This document shows positions 22,670 to 34,885 of a stretch of DNA of 64,000 bases, piece by piece. Source of the stretch: Pogostemon cablin. Its lineage: Eukaryota > Streptophyta > Magnoliopsida > Lamiales > Lamiaceae. The stretch's first letter is position 1, and each line of letters starts with the position of its first letter. The position numbers were made by a program, and so were the translations under genes. Below the pieces are notes generated by a model. The model was not told where the DNA came from. It searched no databases and worked only from the letters and a program-made list of their open reading frames with translations. The stretch lies in NCBI GenBank assembly GCA_023678885.1, contig CM042983.1, forward strand, positions 25,216,279 through 25,280,278. The letters are read 5' to 3'.

Positions 22670-22677
22670 TATATATA
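22670..22677 (+). promoter_or_regulatory. TATA box of LTR B
   Basis: The motif tatatata lies at the same position as in LTRs A and C. The CACTA insertion is about 370 bp downstream. Confidence 0.55.
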
Positions 22678-23045
22678 TTTTACATTATTATTCATGTAAG
22701 TAGGAAGCCACAACAATACTACACCCCACAAGGGGGATCACCCCCAACCATCATCCACATCCTTTCCTCCATCCATCCATCACTTTGAAGATTCGTGTGT
22801 GGAATCAAGAAGAACCAAGAGGAGGATTCAAGACGGAGAAGGACGCGACGACTCCCGCATCTAGGATTTATTTCGTTTCCTAATTTATCTTGTAATATTC
22901 CAGACATCCGGGTAAGATCTATCCAACACCAATGATTGTTCTTCGCAACATAATGGGCTAGAGTCTTTTTGGTAGATCTAGGGTTTATGAAGGTTTTATC
23001 TAATTAATTCAACTTTCGTGTGTAAACTCCGTACAACACTACTTG

Positions 23046-23850
23046 CACTGCAAGAAACTAACAGAATAACGACGGATTTACCGACAGAAAAAAAATCGTC
23101 GGTAATTACCGACGGTTTACCGACGAATTACCGACGGATTATTTATTTAATAGGATTTATTTTAAAAAATCATAAATAAAAATTTCCGACGATTTTTGCG
23201 ACGGATTACCGACGGAATTAGCGACGAACATTTATTCCATCGGTAAATCCGTCGGTATTTTGGAGGGAATAAATCCCGGAAGATTACCGACGGATTATAT
23301 CCGTCGTTAAATATATAAATTTTTATTTAAAGAAAATTTATTAAGTTTTTTAATTTACCGACGGATTTATCCGTCGGTAAACATATTAAATTTTAATTTT
23401 TTAAGAAATAATTTTAGTATTTAATTTCCCGACGGAATTTTTCCGTCGGTAAATATATTAAATTTTATTTTTTTAAAAATTAATTTTAGTGTTTAATTTA
23501 CCGACGGATTTAATCCGTCGATAAATATATCAAATTTTATTTTTAAAAGAATTAATTTTAGTCTTTAATTTACCGACGGATTTTATCCGTCGGTAAATAA
23601 AATTAAATTTTTTTATATATTTACTGACGGATTAAATCCGTCGGTAAATATATCAATTTTTATTTTCTTTAAAAAAAATTAGTCTTTAATTTACCGACGG
23701 AGTAAATCCGTCGGTAAATATATCAAATTATATATATAATTTTTAAAAATTAATCTTTATTTATTTATTTATTTATCAGCAAATTTAACTAAAATTAAAT
23801 TTTATTTATTTATTTTCCGACGGATTTAATCCGTCGGTAAAATAGAACTT
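23046..23850. repeat. Left subterminal array of CACTA 2
   Basis: At least eight facing ccgacgga/tccgtcgg pairs, 80-110 bp apart, are separated by AT-rich spacers. The organisation is the same as in CACTA 1, so the two belong to one family. Confidence 0.88.
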
Positions 23851-23929
23851 TATTTTACTCAAATTATCAAACCTACTCATATTTCAAGGGAGGGGGAGCG
23901 GATTTTCTCATTCTATTTTTTTCTCCCCC

Positions 23930-24480
23930 CTCCCCGATGCCCTAATTTGACTGCCGTCAATAACACCGAGGGGTTTATTCCCTGCGATTTTCAATTTGGA
24001 CTCATCCCCGAGTTCCATCTCCTTCAAGCTGATGGCCATCGACGTTCTAGCCTTCGAAGAGTACTTTTTCTTTGGCCATCTACATCCCCCGTGCGATTGG
24101 GTTTCTCACATCGTTATACATATTGGGGATCTGGCCCCTGCTTATTTTCTCTCACGGAAGGAACCGCCACTGTGCCGAACAGAAAACCCCTGGTTCTCTG
24201 TTTCTCCAATCCAACACACCACTCAGGGACGACTCATCTTCGCTGCAGTCACCATCGCCCGTGGACTCTCCGCCTTTGACTGCTATTTTCTTCCTCCTCA
24301 GTTCACCCTCTCTGCCTCTGCTTCACCGTGGAGATTCCGGCATGAAGTGGGTCTCTCCCATCAAGGTTGGCGGCGCTGCCGGCGGCGGCAAATTGAAGAA
24401 TTTACTTTATATTGGTAATAATGTGGTGATTGTTTAGATTGAGAATACTGAATGGAAGTGGAAGTATATTTTTCATCTGA
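23930..24480 (+). pseudogene. Captured 5' region in CACTA 2
   Basis: This block is much richer in GC than its surroundings. It contains overlapping open stretches, one ending MKWVSPIKVGGAAGGGKLKN before a TTGGTAAT donor-like site. It probably is promoter, 5' UTR and a first exon taken with the ATPase gene or from another gene. Product not recognised. Confidence 0.4.
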
Positions 24481-25444
24481 TAACTATACTAAATCGCCAT
24501 AAATAAATTATATTTTTCACGTTGGTTGTGTGTGAATGATTGAATGTATTAATTTGGGGATTTTAGTTAAAATAAATTTCAGAATAAACCTCTTGCTTTT
24601 GCTGTTGGGTTCTTTGTCGTAGGTGACGCTGGATCTGGGCCGGTTGCCACAAGCACGCTATTATGGTGATTCTGGTGGGCGGTATCTTAGAAATCTTAGA
24701 AACACAGTGGTAGATTTTGTGCATCTAAAATCCCTACTTAAGTCTCTGGAGAAAAACATGGCTGTTTCTTCTGATAATTCATTAATGAGATTTATTGAGC
24801 AGGTATCAATGGATGAACTAGAATATGCTGAAAGTTTGATTGGAGAATAGGGAGGTGACAATAGGGCTGGGATAGAAGGCAATTTGCATCGAATATCGGC
24901 GATCAGGAATAAGAATGAGAAAGTTGTCGGTTTGACTTGCAGAGTTGGGAGGCCGCTTAGAGAGGAAATGGAAATGGTCAGGGATTTACTTGAGTATGGT
25001 AAAAGCATCTTGTTTCTGGGAAGGCAAGCTATCATACAATGATACAATCTAGCTTCATACATGAGTTTATTTGGCTTGATCGGGATTTTTTTTAATCAAT
25101 GAATCAAGCCAAATAAAAGAATACACTCCAAAGTTATTTAGATTTATTTAATGAACCTGCCATTGATATGAACATATTTAAATGATAATTTCCAGTAGAA
25201 TTTATCTTATAAATTAATGTGGCTGATGTATTATACACGTGTTCATGGAATACATAATGGTTCATGTTGTAGAATTATACAGACTTGGTGTTCATTAACC
25301 AGCTTGCTTTGATGAAAGTATATATGATGAGAAAGATTAGTATAATAAGAGCTCATCAGTTGGAGTTGATACTTGATACAAATTATTCACACCCATTGTT
25401 CTCTTTATAAGCAAGACAAAACAATGGATTTTCTTATTATTGTT

Positions 25445-25445
<1 letters not shown>

Positions 25446-25475
<30 letters not shown>
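25446..25475 (+). repeat. (TA)n(TG)n microsatellite
   Basis: A short run of TA followed by about ten TG units lies in intron 1 of the captured gene. Confidence 0.9.
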
Positions 25476-25476
<1 letters not shown>

Positions 25477-26425
25477 AAGGTGCAAATTTCCTTACTTTCA
25501 TCTTCATAATGACCCTTGGCTTCTCATTTGAATTTCGCATCTGATGTGATAACTCTAGAATGGGTTAAGTAAATCTCTTAAGGCATGTGTATGTGAGGGT
25601 GTGTGGTTGAGAGAGAGAGACTTTTTAACATATCTAGAATGTGTTAAGTAATTTATTATCTCAATCTAGCAGGCCTGGTGTTGGAAAAACTACAGTCATG
25701 CGAGGGATATCAAGTGTATTGTCGGAAGAGCTTCTAAAAAGAGTGGTTTGTGCTTTAGTGGCCTTGCATTGCTAATCAATCCTCTCATGGTTTGATATTT
25801 TGAAAGTAAACTGATCTACATTTTTGCAATCAGCTAGGTTATTGTCGATACAAGCAATGAAATTTGAGGTGATGGAGATATTCCACATCCGGCAATCGGG
25901 CACCACGGAGATTGCAGGTGCCTGAACCATGCTTGCAGCATAAAGTCATGATTGAGGCAGTGGAAAATTACATGCCTGAGGTGATCATTGTTGATGAGAT
26001 AGGCACAGAGGCTGAAGTTCATGCTTGTCGTGCTATTGCGCAGAAAGGAGTTATGCTTATTGGTAGTGCCCATGGAAAGAAGCTCGAGGATGTTAAAAAT
26101 CCCACTCACTCTATCTGAATTGGTTCGTGTCAAATTTTTTCATATATAGGACACAAATTGTTTGATTTGCTTTATTGAATTATTGATATGAAGTCTTTAT
26201 GTTAACCTCAACTGAAATTTCTTCTGCAAAATAATAGGGTCTGGTTTTGCTCAGGAATTACGATTAAGAACACTGACTTCTTGTTCTTGAAGTTGTATTT
26301 TCTCACAGAACCATCTGCCTTTCACTGCCAAAGCCTTCTTTGAGATTTAACCATATAAAAATGCTGAAGATCATAAACTTGTAAAGAAAATGAAGGCAAT
26401 AGGAGTTTGACTTGATTAACCACTT

Positions 26426-26466
26426 TTTCTTTTCTTTTCTTTTCTTTTCTTTTCTTTTCTTTTTTC
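26426..26466 (+). repeat. (TTTTC)n microsatellite
   Basis: About seven TTTTC units lie in the last intron of the captured ATPase gene. Confidence 0.9.
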
Positions 26467-26984
26467 TGACTTAACTGTAATGCTTGCTTAGTCTTCATGC
26501 CATGATTAAAAGTATTCTTTGGGTTTTTGTTTTATGTTTTACAGATTAGAGGGCTTCGAAAGGCTACTTTGAGCGATCCACAAGCCAGAACTAGAAATAG
26601 CAAGAAAAGCATTATTGAGAGAAGAGCTGTGCCAACATTTTCTTTTCTAATTGAAACGAGGAATCGACACTACTGGATTGATCATCGGGTTAATTCATCA
26701 TTTTATGATACTATGCATGTAAATGGGAAGAAATTATGCAATTAAATTTGTAATTATCTTTTATTAACTCTTTCGTCTTTTTAAATAATGTTTGATGACA
26801 TGTTTTTTTTGTGTTTCAATTTTTTGTATCATTTGAATTTGAAATTGTGGAGATTATAATTTGAATATTATATTAAATGATAAATTTATGTTGGTATTTT
26901 GAATGCTTATTTAATTAAAATGTTAATTTTTTTAACAGGTTTTATTATTGAAATTTCAAATATAATAATAAAATAAATATAAAT

Positions 26985-27426
26985 TAACGACAGATGAATT
27001 CGTCGATAAAACAAAAAAAATCATATAAAAATATTTAGAATACCGACGGATTTTTCCGTCGGTAATTTTAGCGACGGATTTTTTCGTCGGTAATTTATTA
27101 TTTTTATGTTTTTGCATTTTAATTTACCGACGGATTTTTTCGTCGTTAATTAACGACGGAAAATTCCATCGGTAAAATCGTCACTATTTTATGATCTCCG
27201 ACGAATTGGCAATGAATGATTTCCGACGGATAATTTATTTACCGACGCTCAAAATTCGTCGGTAATTAGCGACAGAATTAAATTTTCGTCGGTAAAAATT
27301 TACCGACCATGATTTTAGCGACAACTCTATTTTCGTCGGTAATTCGTCGGTAAACAGTTTACCGACGGATTTTTCATATTTTACCGACGAAAATTTCCGT
27401 CGGTAATCTGACAGTTTCTTGTAGTG
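26985..27426. repeat. Right subterminal array of CACTA 2
   Basis: CCGACGG/CCGTCGG pairs are densest in the last 250 bp and lead into the terminal gtttcttgtagtg. Confidence 0.88.
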
Positions 27427-28188
27427 TTGTGGTTTATTTTATATAAGACTATGCTTTTTAAATTCATACTCACAGTCGTTTGTGCATCATTAACTGTTAT
27501 GTAGAGTCTGAATATATATCTTGGTTATTGATTGAGTGCGTTCACTGCTGAGAAGGATTACATGTTATAATTCTACGTGAAGGGATTCCGAAGTCTTTTT
27601 AGAACTATCTTATATAAATACTTATTAATTGAATTGAATTCGGGTTATTAAGTAGGATATAGAGGATAATTTTATAGTACCTATAAAGGGAGATCATATC
27701 AGGTTAGAGTACCGATTGGCCAGGAAAATAATTGATACTGATAGTACCTAGAAAGGGGGGTGGAATTATATCTCTTGCTCTGAGGTTATTCACACGTGTT
27801 ACACGCATGTTCACTTGTGTCTATAGAGTAGATATGTATGGTTTAGTGATGCGTCCATATTCCACAAGGCAGAGTCGGACATCAACACACGGAAGGGTGA
27901 TTAATGAGTGAAACTGAATTATCCTAGAGCTACCTATTCTCCTACTTGATCCACTTTCGTATTCTTCTAGTGTTATTTATTTTGTTTGTTATTTTAATTA
28001 ATTGTTTAGTAGTTTAATAATTCAAACCTCAAATCTTATTGCCTTTCATTTTAATTAATTTAGATAATAATTAAATTGATAATACGCCGTCCTTTGGGTT
28101 CGATATTTCACTTGGTCGCTTGCTTAAGCTGCAACTGATATCCTTAATACTTGGGGATTAATTTTGCGTGCAAAGAAAACGCGCATCA

Positions 28189-30081
28189 AGTTCTTGGCGC
28201 CGTTGCCGGGGACGGCTGTTATTGTTAGTTTATTATTTCTAGTTGATTAAGACTTTCACCGTCGTGACTCTCTGACGTTAAACATGAGCGCCTGTTGGGG
28301 CTTGTCCCTTCCATTTTATTGCTTTAATATTTCTTTCGTGTGAGTGAAGAGTTATTATATTTGAAGTGCTCACATTTCGGCAATTACATCTCTTTCCAAA
28401 CTTAGTTTTGCTTACGTTTTTACAAAGTTTGGGGGATGTGATGTGCTTACCTCGTCTTATGAGCACCAAGGGTATAATTTTTTCTTTCGTTGGTTGTTTG
28501 TTTGTTAGGGGGTTGATTTTTTGCGGCATATTAATATTTTAATCGGTGTTGATATGTCGATTATTTGCAACTTACCTAATGTTTTATGTGTTTTGTTGAT
28601 GTTTCCTAGTGTGTGGAGTCGATTATACAGTCCATTGAGTCTTTCTTAGGTATCTCCTATTTTATTATTGATGAATCATGCGATGATGATGTGTGTTTGA
28701 GTTTTGATGATAGAAAAGGGTAACTAGGTGGCAAGACGAGTTTTACATTGAGGCTTTGACTCGCGGAGCTCGTGCGTACGTTGAAGAAAAATCAGGTGCC
28801 CTCGTTTCCTTATTCTAATTTTTATGTGTGCTTTAAATTCATGGAGTGGAAGGATTGAGTTTATATTTTTGGTGATCCATGTGAGCTTATATTCTGAAAT
28901 TCATATGCTTTTGAAATTGATGAAGAAAGTGTACTTAAGTTATATTGTGGTATGAAATTCTATGTGTACTTGTGGGATATTGCTTACCATGAAAAGTGCT
29001 CTGTTACTTGTTAGAAATCCATGTGAGAATTTGAGCCTTATTGATCATGTTACATAATCACATGATATTTTTTTCTGGTGAGTATCGTTCGTGTGTGTGT
29101 ATTCTAGAACTTGCCTCTTATCTTACTTGAGACTACATGTGTGTTATATGATGAGAGATGATTTTAGGACATCTTTGATAATTATGAGTCATTTTGCCAA
29201 ATAATTTACTACCAAATAATTATATATCCGTAGTTAGCCCATTGAGCCTGAAAACCTTATTTCTTTGGCAACCTACGAACATAGCCACTTTGATATCCTA
29301 TTCGAGCCTTAAATTTCTATATTTAGTGGAGAATTAAATACTGTCAAAGTGTGTGAATTGATTTTCATGGAGTTTTGAAGGAATAAAATATTTGGAGCTG
29401 TACAAGTGATTATAAGCTGAAAAATAAGTTGCTTAGGGGTAGTGCCCGAAACTGGTACCCCGAGATGTTAGAGGTAGTGCCCGAAACTGGTACCTCGAGA
29501 AAAAGAAAAGAAAAAGTATGTTGAGCTTAAAGGAAAGGAGAGAAGAAAATTAGAAGAGCATGAAGCTGGATAGACTTGAAGTGTAAAAATCTGCAGTACA
29601 GAAGATCTCCAGTTTTAATTCTCTACTAATTGAGTCACTTTATCCATATGTTTCCTACCCTTACCAAAGAGCCAACATTACATCCAAAAGAAAAGTCATT
29701 TTTGATCCTATTGTCGAATCATACTTGTAGTGGTGGAGAGTTTGAGACTTTTTGCAAGCTTATGGTTAAGCATGCACTTGAATTGAATCTGAGCGTAAAC
29801 ACCTTAACCCATAAGTGTACATCTTTTACACTTGAGTGCGAGTGATATATACTTCCTGTGAGAACATGTGAATGGAGCAATTGAATTTGTGGTGATTGTC
29901 TTATCTTGTATGCTATGAATTGAGTATTACATGTAATGAAAGTTGCATGAACTAAGTTGAGGATAATTATATTTTGAAGGGGTATTGGTCATAGTCCTTG
30001 TTTCAAGCTAATTTTCTTACTCTCTCTCTCTCTTTATTTTTATTTGTTGCCTTGGGACGAGCAACGAGTAAGTTTGAGGAT
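28189..30081 (+). other. Internal part B, non-coding
   Basis: It is 1,893 bp and nearly identical by eye to internal part A, with only scattered single-base changes. This close match, against the clearer divergence of LTR A, points to a recent duplication. The frame at 29630-29845 repeats that at 21527-21742 and is not called as a gene. Confidence 0.82.
28195..28212 (+). promoter_or_regulatory. Primer-binding site of internal part B
   Basis: Same 18-base tRNA-Asp match as at 20090-20107. Confidence 0.9.
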
Positions 30082-31890
30082 TGATGAGAGTGAAAATAAA
30101 CGTGTTTTAATCTCCAATTTAACACCTTTTTGATAAGAATTGTTGAAATATATATTCACACAAGTATCTTATATTAAATATATGTGAGAAAAAGGTGCAC
30201 TTGAGGTGTTTTATTGTGTTTTAGGTGGAAAAATGATCAAAAGTGCGAAGTTGGAGAAAATGTGCAATTTGTGCATGAATGCTGAAAAATACACGTCCAA
30301 TTTGTATAATTTTTCTGTATTCATGTAGAGCTCAAACCTAAAAGTGTGATGTATAGTTAGAAAGCCACGGAAGAGAGGGTCGTTTTGGCGTAAGGAACAC
30401 CACAATCGAAGTCCAAACGAGAAAGTTATGATCGAAAAGGTGATGTCGCGCAAGCTGTTTCTACTCAGCATGACTGTTCTACTTTACATGACTTGTTACA
30501 TCTTCAAATGTTGGACTTTTGGTGAGATCTTTTATATTTAGAGAAAGTCAAGGAAAAGAGGATCACGTGAGCATAAGAATCACTAAAATCAGAGATTGGA
30601 CGAGGAAGTTATGCTTAAAATCGTGAAGTCGCGCAGCTGCCGATGAGAATTTCCGAGAATTTTTTAAAATTTTCGAAAATTACCTATTTCTTGGAGCACA
30701 ATTAATCTCCTTATCACATAATCCTCCATGATTCACCCATATCTTTTATTTCCTTATTTAATTCCCTTCTCACACCTATATATATTTTACATTATTATTC
30801 ATGTAAGTAGGAAGCCACAACAACACTACACCCCACAAGGGGATCACCCCCAACCATCATCCACATCCTTTCCTCCATCCATCTATCACTTTGAAGATTC
30901 GTCTGTGGAATCAAGAAGAACCAAGAGGAGGATTCAAGACGGAGAAGGACGCGACGACTCCCGCATCTAGGGTTTATTTCGTTTCCTAATTTATCTTGTA
31001 ATATTCCAGACATCCGGGTAAGATCTATCCAACACCAATGATTGTTCTTCGCAACATAATGGGCTAGAGTCTTTTTGGTAGATCTAGGGTTTATGAAGGT
31101 TTTATCTAATTAATTCAACTTTCGTGTGTAAACTCCGTACAACACTACTTGTGGTTTATTTTATATAAGACTACGCTTTTTAAATTCATACTCACAGTCG
31201 TTTGTGCATTGTAGAGTCTGAATATATATCTTGGTTATTGATTGAGTGCGTTCACTGCTGAGAAGGATTACATGTTATAATTCTACGTGAAGGGATTCCG
31301 AAGTCTTATTAGAACTATCTTATATAAATACTTATTAATTGAATTGAATTCGGGTTATTAAGTAGGATATAGAGTATAATTTTATAGTACCTATAAAGGG
31401 AGATCATATCGGGTTAGAGTACCGATTGGCCAGGAAAATAATTGATACTGATAGTACCTAGAAAGGGGGGTGGAATTATATCTCTTGCTCCGAGGTTATT
31501 CACACGTGTTACAACGCATGTTCACTTGTGTCTATAGAGTAGATATGTATGATTTAGTGATGCGTCCATATTCCACAAGGCAGAGTCGGACATCAACACA
31601 CGGATGAGAGATTAATGAGTGAAACTGGATTATCCTAGAGCTCTCCTACTTGATCCACTTTCGTATTCTTCTAGTGTTATTTATTTTATTGTTATTTTAA
31701 TTAATTGTTTAGTAGTTTAATAATTCAAACCTCAAATCTTATTGCCTTTCGTCTTAATTAATTTAGATAATAATTAAATTGATAATAAGTCGTCGTTTGG
31801 GTTTGATATTTCACTTGGACGCTTGCTTAAGCTGCAACTGATATTCTTAATACTTGGGATTAATTTTGCGTGCAAAGAAAATGCGCATCA
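30082..31890 (+). repeat. LTR C of the compound
   Basis: It is 1,809 bp, TGATGAGAG to GCGCATCA. Two small deletions are private to C: the block with catcattaactgttat after gtttgtg at about 31207, and ctacctat near 31641. TATA-like motif at 30777-30784. Confidence 0.92.
30777..30784 (+). promoter_or_regulatory. TATA box of LTR C
   Basis: The motif tatatata is at the conserved position. As the outermost LTR it could drive transcription into 31891 onward. Confidence 0.5.
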
Positions 31891-31895
31891 TAACA
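31891..31895 (+). repeat. Right target duplication TAACA
   Basis: It is identical to 18242-18246. With the compound removed, the flanks join as ...ctgTAACAcaaaac. Confidence 0.88.
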
Positions 31896-32160
31896 CAAAA
31901 CCCAAACTCTAAGAAATTTATACAACAAATCAACATAGAGATCAATCTCACTACCACAAATATGCACCAGCTGGATAAAGCCCAAAATTGCATCAGTTAC
32001 CTTTTCTCTCAACAATGAAAATTATATTTTTTTATTTGAAAAAGATTGGGCCCAATGTTGGATAATGCCTTCATCTTCAACAGAATGTGTTTACAAACTA
32101 CCAAGGAGATATGTATGAAGATACATGAATAGCTATCCAGAAAAAGAAACAGAATTTAAG
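31896..32160. other. Flank of the LTR compound, no gene seen
   Basis: It continues the pre-insertion sequence after TAACA and could be the remainder of the chromovirus leader or LTR. No frame or repeat end is recognised. Confidence 0.4.
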
Positions 32161-32800
32161 ATAATGCCCTTCATCACGAAATAGTGATGGTGCAAATTAA
32201 GCCATCTCTCTCTCGCTAGTTTCCAAAAACCCTTGTTCATCAATCCTGAGGCGGAGGAAGGGACACCACGACACCGGCGCTGCCAGCGACACCGCATTTG
32301 GGGGCGGCGACATCAACGTAGCAGAGGAGGGGACACCGCGACGTAGGCCGGTGCTCGATGGCCAATGACGACAGATCAATCGGATGTATCGATGGAGGAC
32401 AGATATTCACCGCAATTTTGATTGAGATCTAAATGAGAGAGAGGTAGATCTAGCAATTTTGATTGAGATCTAAATGAGAGAGAGTTAGATCTAGGGTTTA
32501 GAGTTCAGAGAGGTGGAGAGGAAGATGAACTGATTGACTCTTGCAGGATGGGCGTTTTTGTTTTAGTTTGGGTTGGGTTTGGATTGGGTTGAGTAATTTG
32601 TGTTAATTTAAATATCTTTATGTATATAATTAGTGTTTTAAATGTGTAAAGATTGAATGGTATTTTTGAAAATAAGGGACCATGGAAGGTCATTTTCCAT
32701 GTATTTCTTTTCCATTTTAAGGGTGTGAAAACTGTGTTGGGGCGAACAAATAAGGAAATGTGAAAATTGTGTTGGGACAAGGAGTATATATTTGTGATCC
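32160..32800. other. GC-richer block with duplicated 43-bp unit and Stowaway-like edge
   Basis: At 32411-32490 a block with gcaattttgattgagatcta is tandemly duplicated. The 32197-32379 minus frame has no recognised domain. Near 32700-32790 the sequence reads, on the minus strand, ACTCCTTGTCCCAACACAA, like a worn Stowaway end. It may be a captured 5' UTR; no gene is called. Confidence 0.35.
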
Positions 32801-33059
32801 TCGTAAGAAGGGCTTCAAAATGACCTATAATATCAAAGCTAAGTCACACCGAAACAAAATATGTCTTTAAAAGGTTAAAAGCTTCGACTGAGCTTTTCTA
32901 ACTCATAGCACATCTATTTCATAAAAGAATTATATATATATAATCTACACTTCGAGACGATCATTTTGCCACATAATATGATAAAAATAAATCACAAAAA
33001 GAAGAAGATGAAAAGAAGTCAGTGTGATATCTATATATGTATGTATATGTGTACTTAAC

Positions 33060-33164
33060 TTTTTATATATATATATATATATAAACATCATGCCTTTGCA
33101 GGAACTTGGGGCCACTACCAAACACCAACAACTACCAAATATATGTATATATTGAAAGGGAGAA

Positions 33165-33209
<45 letters not shown>

Positions 33210-33391
33210 GATTAGTTAATTAATATTTGTTTAGAAATATCTCTGACAACCCAAGTTGATGCTTACGTTATGATGCTTACGTTAACATCCAACTAGCTTT
33301 ATCTTATCCAATAACAATTTGCATGTGTGTTATAATATATAATATAATAATATAATATATATTTACTTTATTTTTATTATTATAATAAACA

Positions 33392-33434
<43 letters not shown>

Positions 33435-33435
33435 T
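33060..33435. repeat. Cluster of (TA)n microsatellites
   Basis: Runs of TA at about 33064-33083, 33172-33206 and 33392-33431 lie in very AT-rich intergenic DNA. The surrounding 32800-34090 holds no supportable gene. Confidence 0.85.
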
Positions 33436-34101
33436 GGATATTACATGTGATAAATGTAAGGAGTTTGAGCGATGGGGAAATGCAATCCAAATGAAATTTG
33501 GTATGTCTCCATTGATCTAGTCCAAATTAATTAAGAGAATACATCGCTACTTGGCTATCTTACTAAGGTAGGAAAAATTTTATACAGAGTGAAAGGTGAA
33601 TCTTATTATTGTATTTTCTTAACCACTCACCATCAAATCTTAAATCTGGCTAATTTTCCGTTATATGTAGCTAATGAGTTGTCCAATTATTTTATTATGG
33701 AGCACTCAAACCTTCTTGTCTAAGTGGGATTAAGAGTCTGGAAGAAGCAATTCCTATTGAAGATGAAGGTGATGGAAGCGTGCAGGCGGAGGTAATACGA
33801 ACTGCATGAATATGGTTGAGAACATCTTCATACGTTGGGTTTCAGACACCTGGGTTTCAGAGTTATTCGACGGAGACTCCAGCGTCTAACTTCTCTTTTG
33901 CAGGAGAGAGAAAGAGAGTAGAGAAGAATTTAGGGGGCTTGTAGTTGTATGATAAGCAGAAAGTTAGAGAAAAGTAACAAGGCATTTTAGACGATTTTAG
34001 GAGATTATAGTATTTCCTCTTATGCTCTTTTTTATGCTAAGCTCATAGAACATGTACATAAACATGTAACTAAAGGTTTTTTGTTTTTCTAATTTATTTG
34101 T

Positions 34102-34439
34102 GGGTAAATATCAAAATTGGTCCTGTAAGTATGACATTTTTCAACTTTAGTCCTTTATCATTTTTAATTCTCAATTTTAGTCCTTTTTTTGTCAAGTTTT
34201 AGTCATTTTGGTCCAGTTTTAGTCCTTTTAGTCCAAATTTAGTCCTTTATGTTAAAAAAATGTTCAAAAGTAGTCCAAAAGTGTATACATTTAGGACCAA
34301 CAGTTGACCAAAAAAGGACCAAATTTTTTAAAAAAAGGACTAAAACTGGACAAAAAAGGACAAAAATTGAGAATTGCAAATGATAAAGGACTAAAGTTGG
34401 AAAATGCCACACTTACAGGACTAATTTTGATATTTATCC
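34102..34439. mobile_element. Mutator-like MITE, 338 bp
   Basis: The ends gggtaaatatcaaaattgg and, reversed, ggataaatatcaaaattag continue as a long imperfect inverted repeat of about 85 bp rich in ttagtcctt. A perfect 9-bp target duplication TTTATTTGT lies at 34093-34101 and 34440-34448. Long TIRs and a 9-bp duplication are typical of Mutator-like MITEs. No coding. Confidence 0.9.
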
Positions 34440-34448
34440 TTTATTTGT

Positions 34449-34885
34449 TGATATTTATAAGCGTGGATCTTGTTTAGAGCAGAAAAGGGTTGTGATTTCT
34501 GATGCTGAATTTTTTTATTTTTTTAAAAAATAAGTTTGTGCTTATTAAATCTTTCTTTTTCTTGGTTTGTTTTGTGGGAAGTATTGTTGAATGATGAACT
34601 AGCTAGTTGGTTCCAATGTCACCAGGTGAGAAGTATTGTTCAATTTGATTAACAAATTTATTATATGTTGTATTATATTCATCATGTTGTGTTTCCTTAT
34701 TAAATCACTTCACAGTTTCTGGATTTCTCAAAGAATAAAGGAAGGGTTCTTACCAGTTGTATCATGTATGAAATGCAATTTTATGTTCATGTCTTTTGAT
34801 CTAATGGTTCAGGTAATTAAATACCTTATTGCCCAGCGACGTTGCACCTCACTAAATATATACGCAAACATGAGTGTGTTTGGTT
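34449..34885. other. Intergenic, no gene seen
   Basis: AT-rich. The 34636-34938 frame shows no domain and overlaps the tandem array, so it is not called. Confidence 0.5.

Larger units (their letters stand above)
24623..26745 (+). pseudogene. Captured ycf45/SPD1-like AAA ATPase gene fragment with introns
   Basis: Four exons are visible. Exon 1 (24623-25023, after ttgtcgtag) reads VTLDLGRLPQARYYG, later GIEGNLHRISAIRN and KVVGLTCRVGR, with a TAG at 24848. Exon 2 (25673-25745) gives the Walker A P-loop PGVGKTTVMRGIS. Exon 3 (25838-26121) reads VIVDTSNEI, then a TGA and a 1-2 base shift. It goes on QVPEPCLQHKVMIEAVENYM with Walker B VIIVDEIGTEAE and VMLIGSAHG. Exon 4 (26545-26745) gives IRGLRKATLSDPQART and IIERRAVPTFSFLIETR. 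Order and motifs fit the plastid-associated ATPase family of ycf45, SPD1 and At1g73170/At1g33290. Intron 1 begins GC rather than GT. Several disruptions make it a pseudogene. It arose by DNA capture, since introns are kept. Confidence 0.85.
23046..27426 (+). mobile_element. Non-autonomous CACTA transposon 2 carrying an ATPase gene fragment
   Basis: It is 4,381 bp with ends cactgcaagaaact and, reversed, cactacaagaaactgtc. The target duplication TTG lies at 23043-23045 and 27427-27429; LTRs A and C show the empty site acttgtggttt. Subterminal CCGACGGATT arrays fill about 23070-23850 and 26990-27420. No transposase is present. The core carries exons and introns of a ycf45/SPD1-like ATPase in plus orientation. 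It is absent from LTRs A and C, so it came after the three-LTR structure formed or was lost from other copies. Confidence 0.94.
21975..28188 (+). repeat. LTR B of the compound, split by CACTA 2
   Basis: It runs TGATGAGAG to GCGCATCA, about 1,830 bp after removing the CACTA element and its 3-bp duplication. It is shared by both flanking internal parts. TATA-like motif at 22670-22677. Confidence 0.92.
18247..31890 (+). mobile_element. Compound LARD-like element: LTR-internal-LTR-internal-LTR
   Basis: Three LTRs (18247-20083, 21975-28188, 30082-31890) alternate with two internal parts (20084-21974 and 28189-30081). The whole is flanked by one perfect 5-bp target duplication TAACA (18242-18246 and 31891-31895). 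Each internal part has the tRNA-Asp primer site but no gag, pro or pol. It belongs to the same family as the minus-strand element at 1-6565 but has lost about 2.8 kb of gag-pro. The join lies near 20150, after gattaaga. The single outer duplication shows one original insertion. Unequal LTR-LTR recombination, or insertion of a dimer, made the third LTR. The middle LTR is split by a CACTA element. Confidence 0.92.
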
